Source: Paramecium tetraurelia
Lineage: Eukaryota; Ciliophora; Oligohymenophorea; Peniculida; Parameciidae
DNA length: 64,000 bases
Direction: 5' to 3'
NCBI RefSeq assembly: GCF_000165425.1
Contig: NW_001798993.1
Coordinates: 189,064-253,063, forward strand
Shown: positions 1-12,330 of the stretch, piece by piece
Layout: every line of letters starts with the position of its first letter
Numbering within the stretch: position 1 is the first letter of the stretch
Position numbers and translations under genes: made by a program
Notes under the pieces: generated by a model
What the model saw: only the letters and a program-made list of their open reading frames with translations
The model's database searches: none
What the model was told of the DNA's origin: nothing

Positions 1-861
1 AATGGACACCTGAAGAAGATGAAGAAGTTAAGAGGTTAACGAAAGAATATAGGTTTGATTGGAAGGTGATTGCTCGTTTTCTCTCAAATAGAACTGGAAG
101 GCAAATTAGAGAACGCTATATAAATCATCTTGACCCACATATAAACACCAAGGCATGGAGTTAATAAGAAGATTTAAAAATATGGACCTTATACAAAAAG
201 ATAGGATCCAGATGGTCTGAGATGGCAAAGAAACTAAGAGGAAGGCCAGTAAAATTTTAGTTTATTCCCTTTTTAGGAGAACATGATTAAGAATAGATTT
301 TATGGATATATAAGAAAGAATTATGCCAAGCAAGAAAATCCTTATTATATAGTACCAAATCAAAGGAGACAACTCACTAAAGAGGATGATCAAGTTGAAC
401 TTTTACAAAATCAAAATACTCTTGAAACAGGTATTGAAGATATTGAACCACAAATCATCGAACAAATTTAATAAAATAAATCAATATAATAATAGGAGGA
501 ATAATCTTAATCCGGCATGCATTCCATATTGCAATCACTATAATCTGATAAGCCCAACTTCAGTGTGATTAGCAATCTTCACGATGCCCAATAGTTAGAA
601 CAATTTCATAAAATGTTCATAGAATCATCAGAAAATGAGTTTGCAAAACTTGATCATCTTCCTGCTCATTTTTCATCGATTGAAAGCCATATTCACAGTT
701 AAGCTAATAGTCATAACTAATTTAATTACACTCCTCGAAGAGACGAGGAGAATGATAATTTCCTAAATCAATTTTTATAAGTTGACGGTTCCTGTATGCC
801 TGTTGCAATGAGAGCCGATATATTTGAAGAGTTTTCAAAATTCTCCTAATTGGAGTATTGA
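1..861 (+). CDS. Myb-like DNA-binding protein, 5' partial
   Basis: The frame is open from base 3, so the N-terminus lies outside the window; 276 codons are present. Two tandem Myb/SANT repeats are visible. The first begins WTPEEDEEVKRL and runs to YINHLDP. The second begins KAWSQQEDLKIW and ends NRFYGYIRKNY. The spacing of tryptophans and aromatics matches the three-helix Myb repeat. An intron at 249-276 (28 bases) interrupts the second repeat, and its removal restores RPENMIKNRF. The tail (about 170 residues) is polar and Q/N/S-rich with no recognised domain. Such R2R3-type proteins bind DNA in the nucleus as transcription factors. A telomere- or snRNA-promoter-binding Myb cannot be excluded. 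The stop is TGA 859-861. Confidence 0.85.
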
Positions 862-1085
862 ATTCCCCAAACATAGACCATGATTACAAATCGAGTCATT
901 TAAATTATATTTATATATTTATAGTTAATTCAAATAGAATGAGTATTAGAAATCAATTCATAATAAATTTATTTTCGATTCCAATATAATACTGCTTTTC
1001 CTGCTGGAATTTCAAATTTTATTTGAAATTTGTGTATACGATGGTATTACAAATACTGAAATAATATATTTTAATCTAATTTAAA

Positions 1086-2338
1086 ATGAATTAATCAGAA
1101 ACATGTTATGATTCAGATTTATTTGTAAATGAATAATTGACCGGCTTAACCTGTCCAATAGGGTTGGGAGTTCTTAGAAATCCAGTTTTTGATTAGTGTG
1201 GACATGTATTTTGTTATGGATGCATCACGGATTGGCTCAAAAAATAGAAGCTATGTCCCATCAACAAGCAGCCATTAAATGAAAATTAATTAATTAAAGC
1301 AATACCCATTAAAAATATGATTGATGAACTAGAATTGAAATAGTGTTTATTGAAGTGTAATTGGAAGGGATCCTTAGACAAATATTGGACACACGATGAA
1401 AAAGAATGTCCTGAAAAATAGTTGAATTGCTCCAATAAAAATTGTAATGTGGTGATGAAAAGAGCATCTCTTCAATAGCATATAGAGCATGAATGTGAAC
1501 ATTAATAAATTAAGTGCGAAAAGTGTTAAGAAATTTTAATTAGATCTAATTAGAATCAACATTCAGAGGTTTGTCAAGGCAGAATGATTAAATGTGAAGA
1601 TTGCTTAAAGGAAATAGTATTTATGGATTATAATGATCATTAAACGATATGTCCTTAAAAGTATTAATTATCCATTTATTATAGAAAAATTTAATGTCCA
1701 ATTGAAGGTTGCAGTGAGAAAATCAAGGAAGTCAACTTAGAAGAACATGTATCTAATTTTAAGCATTTCCTAATACTTTAATAATAAATTAAACACTTAA
1801 AAGATGAGTTGGCTTTGACTAATAAAAAGATGGATAGCCAGCAAATCCCATATTTGGATGGATGGAGGACATCTTTGTCTAAGAGTGTTGAAAGTAGAGA
1901 GTGGCTATCAGTAAATTCGATGCATAAAATAAAAGCCCCATTTTGTTTGCGATTCGAGGCTTTGAATATTAATAAACGACCTAATCAATGGAGAGCAGTG
2001 ATAGGGGTATCTCAAGAGAAGCTAAAGAATAATCATTTATGGTATAGACAACAAAATGTAATCGAATTTATAATAATATTCAGTCTTTCGTGTGGATATT
2101 TGGAGGTTTTAAATGCAGTAGTCAAGCAGAAAAGTATGGTAATGAAGTGCAAGATGAGAATTTTCAGGCTAAGATGGTATTGAATCAATAGGGCGAACTC
2201 TCTTTTGAGCACTCTGGAATTGACATGGGTGTTGCATTTGTGTTGCCAAAGGAAGTCTTTGCAGATGGCATGTATTTGATCGTTTCTATAATTAATCAAG
2301 GAGAAATCAGATTGCTGTCACTGGATAGATTAGTTTGA
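1086..2338 (+). CDS. RING/TRAF-type zinc-finger protein, putative E3 ubiquitin ligase
   Basis: 408 codons after removal of one 26-base intron (2058-2083). Residues about 20-60 form a RING finger (TCPIGLGVLRNPVFDQCGHV, then CYGCITDW and CPINKQPL). The C-x2-C, C-x-H and C-x2-C pairs fit a C3HC4 finger. About 150 residues of repeated C/H clusters follow (for example CNWKGSLDKYWTHDEKEC, CQEIL, CLKEIV), as in TRAF-type zinc fingers. The C-terminal about 140 residues look like a SPRY or similar beta-sandwich (WRAVIGVSQEKL, then after the intron SFVWIFGGFK and MGVAFVLPKE). The RING predicts E2-dependent ubiquitin transfer with the TRAF/SPRY part binding substrate; substrates are unknown. Start chosen as the first ATG before the RING. 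Confidence 0.8.
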
Positions 2339-2452
2339 TATTTTCATTCATTTTAAAAATGGCAATAATCACATGGCTCTCTTTATTATCGGTAATAAGA
2401 CTGGTATTCTGTGACTCTCCTTTGAATAATAATAATATAAAAATAATTATTG

Positions 2453-3825
2453 ATGAAATCGATTACGAATTTATTATCTTCCTTGGTTTCGAAGTAACAT
2501 ACACCATTTGTGCAAAAATTGAATAGTTGTTCCATAATGTAGAATAATCCTATAATTTTGATGACAGATATATTGTATTTGATAGAATGCTTTGAAGGGT
2601 TTGGTCCAGAATGCAATGGAATTTATCTTACAGGGTAAGAATACTTGCAATAGTTTTTCAAAGCGATCACCAATAAACCAATGAATGGCTTCATTGCTAT
2701 TAAAATTACTTTAACTATCCATTTAATTCTCTACGAATTCTAAATTGGAGATTCTATTGCAGATGAAATGGTAAAAGAAGGGTCATCACTTCGCATTCAA
2801 GAAAATCAACAATTCAGTAATTTTGTTTAAAACTATCTCATGTATTTGTTGAAACTAGCATAAAATTTAAAATTGTTTTACGCCTGTAAAATAGGGCAAT
2901 ATCCAATCTTTGACTAAGATTAAACCTACACACAATGTTCAGAGAATACAAGAGATCAATAGTTTCAATAATTTCAAATTTTGAAAAAGAACAATAATTT
3001 CAGAGATACCAATTTGCAATACAGAAATTATCAACAAAAGAAGCTAGAGTTGCATATGCAATAGTAAACAGGGTGCATAACAATAGAACAGAAGATACTA
3101 TATCTATTTAAATTGCACAACTTGTTGAATCAATGCATTCAGATTTTGAATATTTGCATAAACACTTTAAAACAATTAGAAAATCAAGATTGCAAAAATA
3201 TATTCATTGAGATTAGCTGCGTTCTTTGGAATGATTGCATGGTAATGTACAAATTTGCTACACAAGAAGTACTATCATCATCTGATAATTTTAGTTGTGC
3301 AAACTACTTGATTCTTTTAGATTCATGCCCCTGCAACAATTGCTGTCGATCCAACAGATATATTGGGTTACGATCAACTCTTCCACTCAAATTAAATATT
3401 TATATAACAATAGAAAGTATTTTGACTAGTAAAACATTGTTAAATAACCATTTTGGTTCGAAGAAAATAAAAAGCTGTCTCAAGAAATTCAAAACAGTAT
3501 CATCGATAACAAAATGCTACAAATACCAGATTCAACTAGGAATGTAAATAAAGTATCCACCCCTCAAGCGTGTTAGAACCAAAAGTCACCAACCAATATT
3601 GCTTAACCATTCACTTCAAGAATCGGGAATTCTTAAAACTCAACCAAAACTACAATCCCCCTCCAACCCTACTTCATAGCCAATAAAAAGTTATCGCAAC
3701 AACCCTAACAGTTTGAAACCTAACAACCTATGAGCACAAGGGCAAAAAACTTTGTTGGAAGTATATTTTCCGATGAATAATTAACTCTTTCTCCAAGAGA
3801 ATCTACAAAATAATAACAACAATGA
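2453..3825 (+). CDS. ANTH-like clathrin-adaptor protein
   Basis: 448 codons with one 26-base intron (3269-3294). The N-terminal about 260 residues follow the helical order of the ANTH domain (AP180/CALM). After an opening helix comes MNGFIAIKITLTIHLILYE, matching the ANTH 'WKVVLKTLILIHRLLRE' helix. FSNFVQNYLMYLLKLAQNL (the 'FVR.YA.YL' helix) follows. A late helical pair ILYLFKLHNLLNQCIQILN and CMVMYKFATQELCKLLDSF comes last. The C-terminal part is low-complexity, rich in Q, N, S, T and P, as is usual for the flexible clathrin/AP2-binding tail. Family members bind PI(4,5)P2 and recruit clathrin. The basic PIP2-binding cluster is not obvious here, so membrane specificity is uncertain. An ENTH or VHS solenoid is the main alternative. 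Confidence 0.6.
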
Positions 3826-3897
3826 TAATTATTATTTAAATGATACTTTATTTATAGTAACATAGTATTTAATAATATAATTTAACTTAGTTTAAAG

Positions 3898-6694
3898 TCA
3901 TAAAAATTTGTCAATGTGATGAACTTCTTAACTTCTATCAGATGATTTGGATGACTAAGAACTAGAATCCTCTTAGTCATCGAATTTATCTGATTAAAAT
4001 CGCAAGAGTTTCCTCTTTTAAACTCTTTTCTACATTTTCTTTAGATCATTCTAATAATCCTTATCCAAGTTTTTATGGTACTTCTTCTTCCATTTTACCA
4101 AGTCCTCCAGCTCTTAATCTAGTAATTTCTATTGCTCAGCCTATGAATTGTTATTATATAAATATTACAGCTGGATTAGATACTTTCATTCCCTTAGGCA
4201 ACAACTACTTTCTTTCCTCCTTCCATTGCTCTAGTTCATCATTTATTAACTGTTATTTTTGCTCCTTCTCATATCTCTACTTACGTCTATACTTGCTAAT
4301 TGAAGCTGAAGACTTAGTTTTAATAATATTTGGACGAGAACTCTTAAGAATACTATTTAATCTATTATCTATGTCAGCAATCTTTTATTTCCCCTTTATA
4401 TTTGACTAATTTTCAGAATCTAACATTGTGCAATCAACTGTTCTATGAGTTATCGATAGATTAGTCTAACATGGAATAGTTGGGACAAAGGATTTTTTTC
4501 TTGAAGCTACGATATTTTCAAAAACTGTGTGAAGTCTTTCAAAATTAGGTAAACTCTTTGCTCTGAACTTTTCAAAACTCTCTGGCTTATATTTCTTCTT
4601 ATTCTGAACCCTTTTAAGGGATTTTCTAATCTCTTCCCTCTCTAAAGTTTTCTATAATTAGGTTGAATTTGCGAAATAATCAGCCCATTATGCTTTTTTC
4701 TTTTCTACATTGCTCTTCGATCTGGATCTCTGCTCTTCCATTATCATTTTAAATCTTGGATCTCTTGTGCTATCTGGTACAGGTCGAGACATGAATTTGA
4801 ATTCAATATCTTCTTCTGGTGGCAATATTTGTTTCTTCTGTTTTTCAAAGCTTTTAGGTTCCATCATACTTTGCATTAATCGAGCTTTGCTCTCCTCTTT
4901 TATTCTTTCCCTTCTCTCCTCTCTCTCCCTATTCAATTGATCATACAAAGGTTCCTTAACATACCATGGCACTGGATTAGCTTAAAACCGAGTATTGAGC
5001 TCTTTTAATAAATCTTTCTCCTTGTCTATTAACATCTTTTCAACTTCCTTCTACCTAATGGATTTCGCTTAATTTTCATTTTCCTTCCTACCATCAGGTA
5101 CTGTAATTAAAAAAAATCCATTATCAATTTTATTTATAGCTCCAAACTTTGTGTTTTCAACAGGGTTCTCCTTCTACTTCTTATTTAGAGTGTATTATTG
5201 CTTTAATTTCTAACTCAATATCAAAGGACGACCTCTTATGGTGAAGAAATCTATAAGTTCATCTAAATCGATGTATTCATCTGCCTCTTGCAATATTCGA
5301 TTAAGAGTTTCCTCTACAGTTTCTATAGGTAATTGATTGGTTTTTTCTCTTCTGACTCTCAATTTGAAGAATTTCCTTGAAAAGTCTTCATTGGCAATCA
5401 AATTATCAACGACCAATTTCTTTTATGAAAATCTTTCATTGCTCTTCCTTATTTGATTGAAAATCTTTTCCAATTCACTAAAGAAATTGGATTAAAGCGA
5501 TATTTCTTCATTCTCAAACAATTTATCATACTTCCTCTTTTTTGATATCTACGATGATTTTAAGATTATAAATTTGTTTGGTATCTCAAATAATTAATTT
5601 TGCCATTCCCTAAAATAAGATTTGGATATGGATTCCAAATCTAATCTTTAACAATACACTTCAAATTCATATAGCCACTTTTCAAATGGTATATTTTTAT
5701 TAATTTCTTTAAACGAAATAAAAGTATCAAACAGCTTTATTCTTGTTTCATATCTCGTCCTAATTGAAGCGATTAGTTTTAGAGGATTCACTTTTTCTTC
5801 GCAATCTAAATTGAATTCATCATAAACTTTTAGCAATATTGATTTCTATGATTCCTCGAATTCCTAAATTCCTTTAACAGGCTTCAACAAATTCAAGTCG
5901 TAATTATCCTTTATAATTAGGATCTTGGGATATAATGTGAAGTTAATAAATTCCTCTAATGTTATTTCTTCCTCAAATTAAGTGGGAAATTCATTCAATT
6001 AATCTTCTAGCAAATTCTTGTTAATGTTATAAGCATCACAAAACTTCCTATTCTCCAACATGTATGAGCATAATACTGATTTAGGAATGGACTTATTTGG
6101 GTATTCCAAAAATTAATTATAAAAATGTGTGACAATTACAAAGTCATCAGGCGAAGGAGTGGGGATTTCGAAATCGGGATTGAATGAGGCAGGTAACAAT
6201 ATGTCCTTTGGTCTTGCCTAAGGATATGAGTGCTTTTTTTTCAATCTCTCCTGAGCATTTAAATCTCGACGTTATTTTGCAGTAAAGGCAATTTGCAAAT
6301 TAACATCGTGGTCAAGCAATTCATCTTCACTTTTTTGTTCTTTGTCTTTGAGATATTTAAAAAATTTAATGAAATCTGGTTTCTTCATCTTTTTTTCAAT
6401 TTCTTCCAATTCAATTGTCTCTCTCTTTGATATTAGATAATGATTGAACTAAGTAAGATAGTTGTGTCGTTTTCCGATTTCGCAATCCCAAATATTCAAG
6501 AAATCAAATAATTCCCTTGTTTTCAATTTTTTAGGAGGCTTGGGTTATTCTTTTTTTGGCTTGGGTTTCTAGTAAATTTAAAAGTTTCTATAATTCTTTT
6601 CTTTCTTTATTGTCTTCTCAGTGTCCTCTAAATAATTTGGATTTCTCTAATTAATAATTGAAGGATGACATACTTCTGCATGGGGAATTAACAT
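3898..6694 (-). CDS. FAM161-like centriole/basal-body protein with long N-terminal extension
   Basis: 922 codons; one 28-base intron (4141-4168) near the 3' end. The C-terminal half shows FAM161-family signatures. RFQANPVPWYVKEPLYDQL is followed by a highly charged helix (REREERRERIKEESKARL), and 20-30 residues later comes EFKFMSRPVPDSTRDPRF. The paired 'F.A/S.PVP' blocks are typical of the family. FAM161 proteins bind microtubules at centrioles and the connecting cilium, so basal-body localisation is expected. The first about 550 residues (start MLIPHAEVCHP) are lysine- and glutamate-rich, contain acidic loops such as DEYIDLDELIDFF that resemble a degenerate EF-hand, and have no clear homologue. 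The C-terminus ends in coiled-coil and an acidic SSQSSKSSDR-type tail. Confidence 0.7.
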
Positions 6695-6846
6695 ATTCGT
6701 TATAAAATTGATTTTGATTATTTATATTAATATTTAAATTAGTTATATTATTATATTTGTTGGTCATCCTATTTAACTATCTCTTACACGTAAATAAATA
6801 ATAATAGACCATTGTTGACAAATTTTTAATAATTTTTGTATATGAT

Positions 6847-7806
6847 TCATTTTTATCCAAGTTTGTGTCTTAGAGATTACAAATCAATTTCTAGCTGTTG
6901 AATTTTTAGATCTTTATCATCGTTTAAACTTTGTTTTTCTTTTATTGATGATTTTTATATTTTTATATCATTTTTTAACTTCTCAACCTCTTGAGCACTG
7001 TCTTTATTTTATTATTCTAATTCTTAGACTTTTTAAGCGTATTATTGCATATACTAAGAAGCTTATGAACCATACATTTGATACGATTAACAGACTTCAT
7101 TTAATTAGCTTGAAATTTATGTAATCTAAGTCTAATATTAATAGATTTCTTATTGAGCTAATTAAGCTTATTATTAAAAAGCCTCTTAATATTTTTTCTC
7201 TTATTCTAATTTTTCATCTTGAATACTTTTGATTTTTAAATTCAGATTTTCAATATCTTTTTTTTATTGATTTATTTAGTTATTCAATTCAAGAATCTAT
7301 TTTTCAAATTTTACTTTATCATTAGTAGCCTATTATTTTGTTTATTGAAATTCATTTTCTAAATTCTATATATATTACTACATTTTTTGAGTTTGACTTA
7401 CCTTCTCATTTTAAACATCTTCCATAGTGTTCTAATATTAAGATTTAATTTATTCAAATTGTAATTTCTTGTCCTCCTCTAATTATAAATTTATTTAATT
7501 TAATCTTTGTATTTCTTCATTTGCATAATTTTTCAATTTTTCATTTTCCTATAAGAGAAATTGATTTTATTTAAATAGGGTGTTTGAATCAAAAACCCTA
7601 AATTATGTTTTATTTTAATATTTCTAAGCTAAATTGGTTTAGCTATAAACTTAATCATTATCATCTACAATAATTAAATGGTCAAAAGGAATAGTTAATT
7701 CCTTTTCTGAAACTTGTCTCTTAAAGTCCATCATATTTTATAAACAAGTGATTTTAACCATCTGACCATTGGTTGTTTGTACTTCGAATGTGTATGTATT
7801 TATCAT
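6847..7806 (-). CDS. Coiled-coil protein with N-terminal ubiquitin-like/PB1-like fold
   Basis: 319 codons, no intron. The first about 75 residues (MINTYTFEVQTTNGQMVKIT, then SEKELTIPFDHLIIVDDNDQ and TQFRVFD) have the beta-beta-alpha-beta spacing of a ubiquitin-like or PB1 domain. From about residue 80 to the end the protein is continuous heptad-rich coiled coil, rich in Q, E, K, N and I, with most glutamines encoded by TAA/TAG. A few cysteines or tyrosines interrupt the coil near residues 220-250. This suggests a structural or scaffold protein that dimerises through the coil, possibly with the N-terminal fold as partner-binding module. The cellular site is unknown. A standard translation would break it into many pieces, so it is missed without the ciliate code. 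Confidence 0.75.
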
Positions 7807-8212
7807 GATTTAGAAATGATATTAAAAAATAAAAATATTTATAATACAATAATTCTATAGAAGAAAATTAAATATCTCATTTATTTAAAAAGGAAACATA
7901 ATAAATAGGTTGAGAATACGGGAACATAATTTAATTACAATAATTATTGTTTTTTCTATTAAATTAAATTTCTTAATTCATTAGGAATAACATTATCAAA
8001 TAAAAATAGTAATAGTCATTATTATAAATGAAATTCAATGATAATGTAAAGATAATTTAAAAAACATACATATTAGATAATTTTTGGAAAACACTCTATA
8101 GAAATATATAGCCTGTAGTTTATAAGTCGATGAACATGTGACAAATGTGTAATAGAATATTGATTAAATTTTGAGAATAAGAATATTTAAATAATGATAA
8201 TGATTTTTAGAT
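7807..8212. other. Intergenic, AT-rich
   Basis: 406 bases between the start of the coiled-coil gene (minus) and the stop of the USP-like gene (minus). It is almost entirely A/T with short A and T runs. I see no reading frame with plausible amino-acid composition, no RNA gene and no clear repeat. It must contain the promoter of the coiled-coil gene and the 3' end of the USP-like gene. Confidence 0.6.
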
Positions 8213-10769
8213 TCATATACAATCTATATTTTCGCAAATATTATACATCTTGAAGCATTGATTCAAAATTATCCTAATTTCTTTAACCTTAATATTGTCT
8301 TCAAGATCTAAATCGAATGCTCTAATACATATATTAACTCAATTTACTTTAATTTAGAATTGCCTTATTCAATAGAAGATGAACTTACTTGAATAATGGG
8401 ACCTACAATACACTTTTAATATAAAGTACCTCCGCCATAAATTGAAACTAGCACTGTCCATAATTACTCACTTATGAGACTGTAATCCTTCTCAATCTAT
8501 TTGTCTTGGAGCAGTTGATGATTGCCATCCAGAAGTGGTAAATTATTGATTTCCCCAGGAGGAGGATTGCCAAATATGAAATTCTTTTGCAGTTGAGATT
8601 TTGAATTGTAGAGGTACCTTTACCACATTAGTATCCAATCCAGATTGATGATGAATTGTCTATCTGATTGGCAATTCTCATATTTTTAAATCAAGCTTCT
8701 CTCCAATTTTCTTCTCTTACTCATGTTCTGAGCTTGTTCAATACAAACGGTGCAAGTTTAGATAGTCTTTTATATTAAAGGGCCCCCGCCATATTTTTCA
8801 ACTAAGAATTAGCATATGGCAGTTGGCAATTAGACAGATTAGAGTTATAACTAGAAGTAAGAAGAGGAGTTGTTATTTTGCTACAAAATAATACTTTGAT
8901 CACAGACAAAGCTAGTGTTCATTTGTTCTTGTGAACTAACGTTTTCATAGGATTGTCTAAAGTCCCAATAGTCAGGTTTCAATTGATTGTGAAAGCACAG
9001 CAAATGCGATGTGATGATCATTTGAGGATTGCTTAGAGTCAAAAATTGTTCAAACCAGAAATTGGGCAAAAAGCTTAATTCATCGTCTTTTAATACTATT
9101 TCTCCAGTTTAAATTAGTTCATACTAAGTTAAGACATTGTGAATAGTTTTGTAATTAGTGGGTGAATCTACTTTTTGATAAAAGAGCATAAGAGCTTCAC
9201 TCTCCTTTACGTATTTGAGAGTGACTGGGTTAATTTGATCATCTCTGATTGAAATGAAGGTATTGTTAGGTTGTCTGACTATGGATTCGAAATGATCACC
9301 ACCAACATTGCTATAATGAACAATCAATCCAAAAAGTTGATAGTTCAAATCTCCTTGCATCTTTCAATAGGATAGTATTAATACATTCAGTAAGTTGGAG
9401 AAGTTGGTTTGTTCCACTGGAAAAGACACATAAGTTTGATCTTTTTAATGTTTATTTTTGAATCTTTATATGTGGATAGCAAGGATATTAGAAAATTTGC
9501 TAAATTTATATGTTCTTCTACCATTTCGCGATCCACATAGACATAGAAAATTAATTTCTTAAATGGGCTCATAAAACAAATCTAAACAATTTTGTAATGT
9601 AACGGCATCTTGTCTATCTTTTGTTAATTTATTGAAGAATTTAGAGATGACATTCTATTCGTTAATTTAGGGGATCTCTAGTGATATGGCTGAGTAGTTT
9701 TCATTCACCAGAGTAAGTCGATTGCAATTCAGACATTGCAACGTTGATTGCAGTTCTCCAGAGAAGACATTCTAGATGAACGAATAATCCCGAAATTTTG
9801 ATGCTTAACTTCTATCCCCCCTATTGAATTAATACAATTACAATAATAGCCAATCGTGTGGGATTGCTTCTTGATTCAAAAATGGGATGATGTTTTTCCA
9901 ATAGGAAACACTGTTGGTATATCGAAATTCCTCATGCAAAAAATTGATCAAATATTTAAATGCCTCCTGATGTACTATTAATGGTGGATACTTACGTAAG
10001 CGTCTTTTTGGCCATAGCCCAACAATTTGCTTTCAGATTGGGCAATGCTTTTGATGAGTTCTGTGGGATTGAGCAATTTCACTGATTTTGATTTGAGAGC
10101 GTCACTTATACAACAGATGTTTCTGAGTATTATTTTTTTTATGGATTTCACGTTGAAGTCACCTTTCTCCATTTCGGCATGCACTTTGGAGAGAATTTAT
10201 TAAATAGTAGGAAAATTGAGTAAAATTTATAAAACACTATTCATGAAGCTAAAATTAGCAATGTTTAAGATGCCGACATTGGGAGAATTAAATCTCTATA
10301 TACTTAACTCCTGCTTTTAAAAGTATCTGAGATATTCAATCCTAATTCTTTATGGATTAATCCATTAACTAAAAACATCTTCATTTCCTGTTAATCCGTA
10401 TTGTTCGAAGTCCAAGATCTCCAACTTACAAATTATACACGTCATTTAAGTGGAAAGCAGATTAATGAAAATGCAATGATCGCTTTTCTCTAGGTGTTAT
10501 TATGAGTAACTTCATACATTGGTTGTGATGATGGAGACACTGCTTTTCCAAGTCGCAAATGACTGCCTAGCATCTTAAACAGATATTCCCGACTTCAATT
10601 TTATATTAGCATTATTCACATTTTAAATTGTTTTTTTAGTACAGCACCTGAATAATCCATGATAAACTACTTATAACTTCTATATTTCTTAAAAGAATTT
10701 AGGCAAGGATCTCTAAAGCAGCACCTTGTGATAATGAGTACAAATATTTTTCTCTTTAATTGATGACAT
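8213..10769 (-). CDS. USP-family deubiquitinase homologue (ZnF-UBP, USP core, DUSP), predicted catalytically dead
   Basis: 808 codons; five introns at 10648-10670, 10490-10517, 9967-9995, 9361-9384 and 8322-8347. An N-terminal ZnF-UBP finger (about residues 8-105) has pairs CEQC, CLRC and CIIC plus an HHH cluster. The USP core follows. The C-terminus holds DUSP material: a first copy marked by VEKYGGGPLIQK, then a clear second copy with PPPGEINNLPLLDG, YSLISEQLWTVLVSIYGGG and so on. The order resembles USP20/USP33. The Cys box reads NVGILNIANFSFMNSVLQ; the family consensus has Cys where this protein has Ser (codon 10248-10250, about residue 157). The His box (GGDHFESIV) and following Asp region (SIRDDQI) remain. 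With no nucleophilic Cys it should bind ubiquitin but not cleave it. The start lies just before ICTHYHKV. Confidence 0.85.
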
Positions 10770-10835
10770 CAATATTGCTTGATTTAAATTAATATTTCAA
10801 TAGCAAACATACATATATATATAATAATTAATCTT

Positions 10836-12307
10836 TCAAATTGGTTCAAATACTTATCCATATTCATTCACCATACTAATATAGATGTCCTTCTTTATCG
10901 TATCCTTTCTATTCTTCAACCCCTTCTTCGCAGTCATCTTCAATATCTTTTACTCGATTATCCCAACCTCAGAAATACAATACAAATTGACTAGTAAAGA
11001 TATCAAATCATCTAAGAAAATGTACCCTTGTTGATTCGAATCTTGGAGCAAGTACGCAATCTCAAGTTTATCATGTTTCCTGCAGTTGGTTTAACCCAGC
11101 AAAGTAAGAAGAGTGTTTTTCAAATTGACAATCTAGTCCACGATGACATTATCCGAACTCTTAACATATTCTTCCCTCACTGGATTTTCATTCATTGAAT
11201 TAAATAGCAATTTCGATTGGTGATCTTTAATATTGTTGTATTGTTACTATCTAAAATGTCCAGATAATGAATGAAATCCTCATAAGTGCATGATTCCATG
11301 ATGTCTAGCTTATTAATTTTCTCAAAAACATCCAAGATATAGGCTTGATCGATCTTCTTCTCTCTTACGAACCTCATCGCATTATTTTTCCTCTACAGCA
11401 TTATTTCCCTTTGACTCAACGAAGACTTCTGTTTCGTCTATTGAGTTATTTAACCCTCTTCAGATCGAATTACCTTGAGATTCTACCCTATGACTTGTCT
11501 CTATTTCTTCTGAGATGCTATGTTGTTGATTGACTAGAACATAAGTTTGGACTATTCGTCTTAACCAAATCGTGGACTGGTCAATTCATTCTTCCTTATT
11601 TGTTCAACCATGTCAGGAGTGATTTTACCTTTTCTGGCAACCTCCTACACCTCCTTCTCCATCATAGTCTAATTGATTTAAGTACGCTTTTCCACTAATT
11701 CCTTTGTTGGTGGATGAGCCTATCCTAAAGTGGGCAATGACCAGCCACCAGCTAGATTTTTAAAATCTTCAAATTTTACTTCTCCACTCCCATCCTTGTC
11801 ACACATTCTTATCATTTCTTCTATCTCCTCAGATGTTGCCTTCTCACCAATAAAATCCAAGAAGAATGATAAATCCTCAGAAGTTATCCCTCCGTCCTTA
11901 TTCATGTCCAAGAAATTGAATGCCTCCTTAATTTCATCCTCTGTGAACATCCCTCTTACGTAATCATATTACTAATTTGATTCCTCAATCATATATTTCG
12001 TATAGCCTGGGGTGATCTTTGATTGATCACTGGGTCCCGTCTTCATCTTTTGCGATTATTGATCTTCTTGATATCGAAATTGGGAACTCATAGGGATTGA
12101 TTGATAACTGCTCGCATTCACCATAACCTTGGGTATTTGATTGATTTGGGGAGCTTGCAATTACTTCAGATCCACTGAGTTTTATGGACTCCCACCCCCA
12201 GCCTCATTGAAATCGTTAGACACATATGAACTTTTTAGTTTCTATTCGGTGTCATTCGATTCCTGTCTTTAAAAAATGTCTGGCTCTTCATTTTGTTATA
12301 TAATCAT
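10836..12307 (-). CDS. EF-hand calcium-binding protein
   Basis: 482 codons with one 23-base intron (11225-11247). After about 120 low-complexity residues come two canonical adjacent EF-hands: FNFLDMNKDGGITSEDLSFF and a second loop DKDGSGEVKFEDF, each with D-x-(N/D)-x-(D/G)-G and a loop-ending acidic residue. The C-terminal half is helical with one degenerate EF-like loop (LLQDSNQQGYIFLDDLISLL). The pattern of an isolated EF pair plus long helical tail resembles ciliary or axonemal calcium sensors. The start is the ATG at 12305-12307. An in-frame ATG at 12329-12331 would overlap the stop of the upstream gene by one base, so the shorter start is preferred. Only 23 bases separate the two genes. 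Confidence 0.85.
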
Positions 12308-12330
12308 ATTAATTATATTAATAAGCAACA

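Noticed and set aside
1809-2183. Standalone 124-codon gene
   Set aside because: It is the middle of the RING/TRAF gene read only between TAA/TAG codons and across the intron at 2058-2083 in the wrong frame.
10225-10270. Possible intron ending at the TTTTAG just before the Ser of the USP Cys box
   Set aside because: Its donor would be GTCGG, and removing it would delete the conserved GILNIANF segment, so the Ser reading stands.
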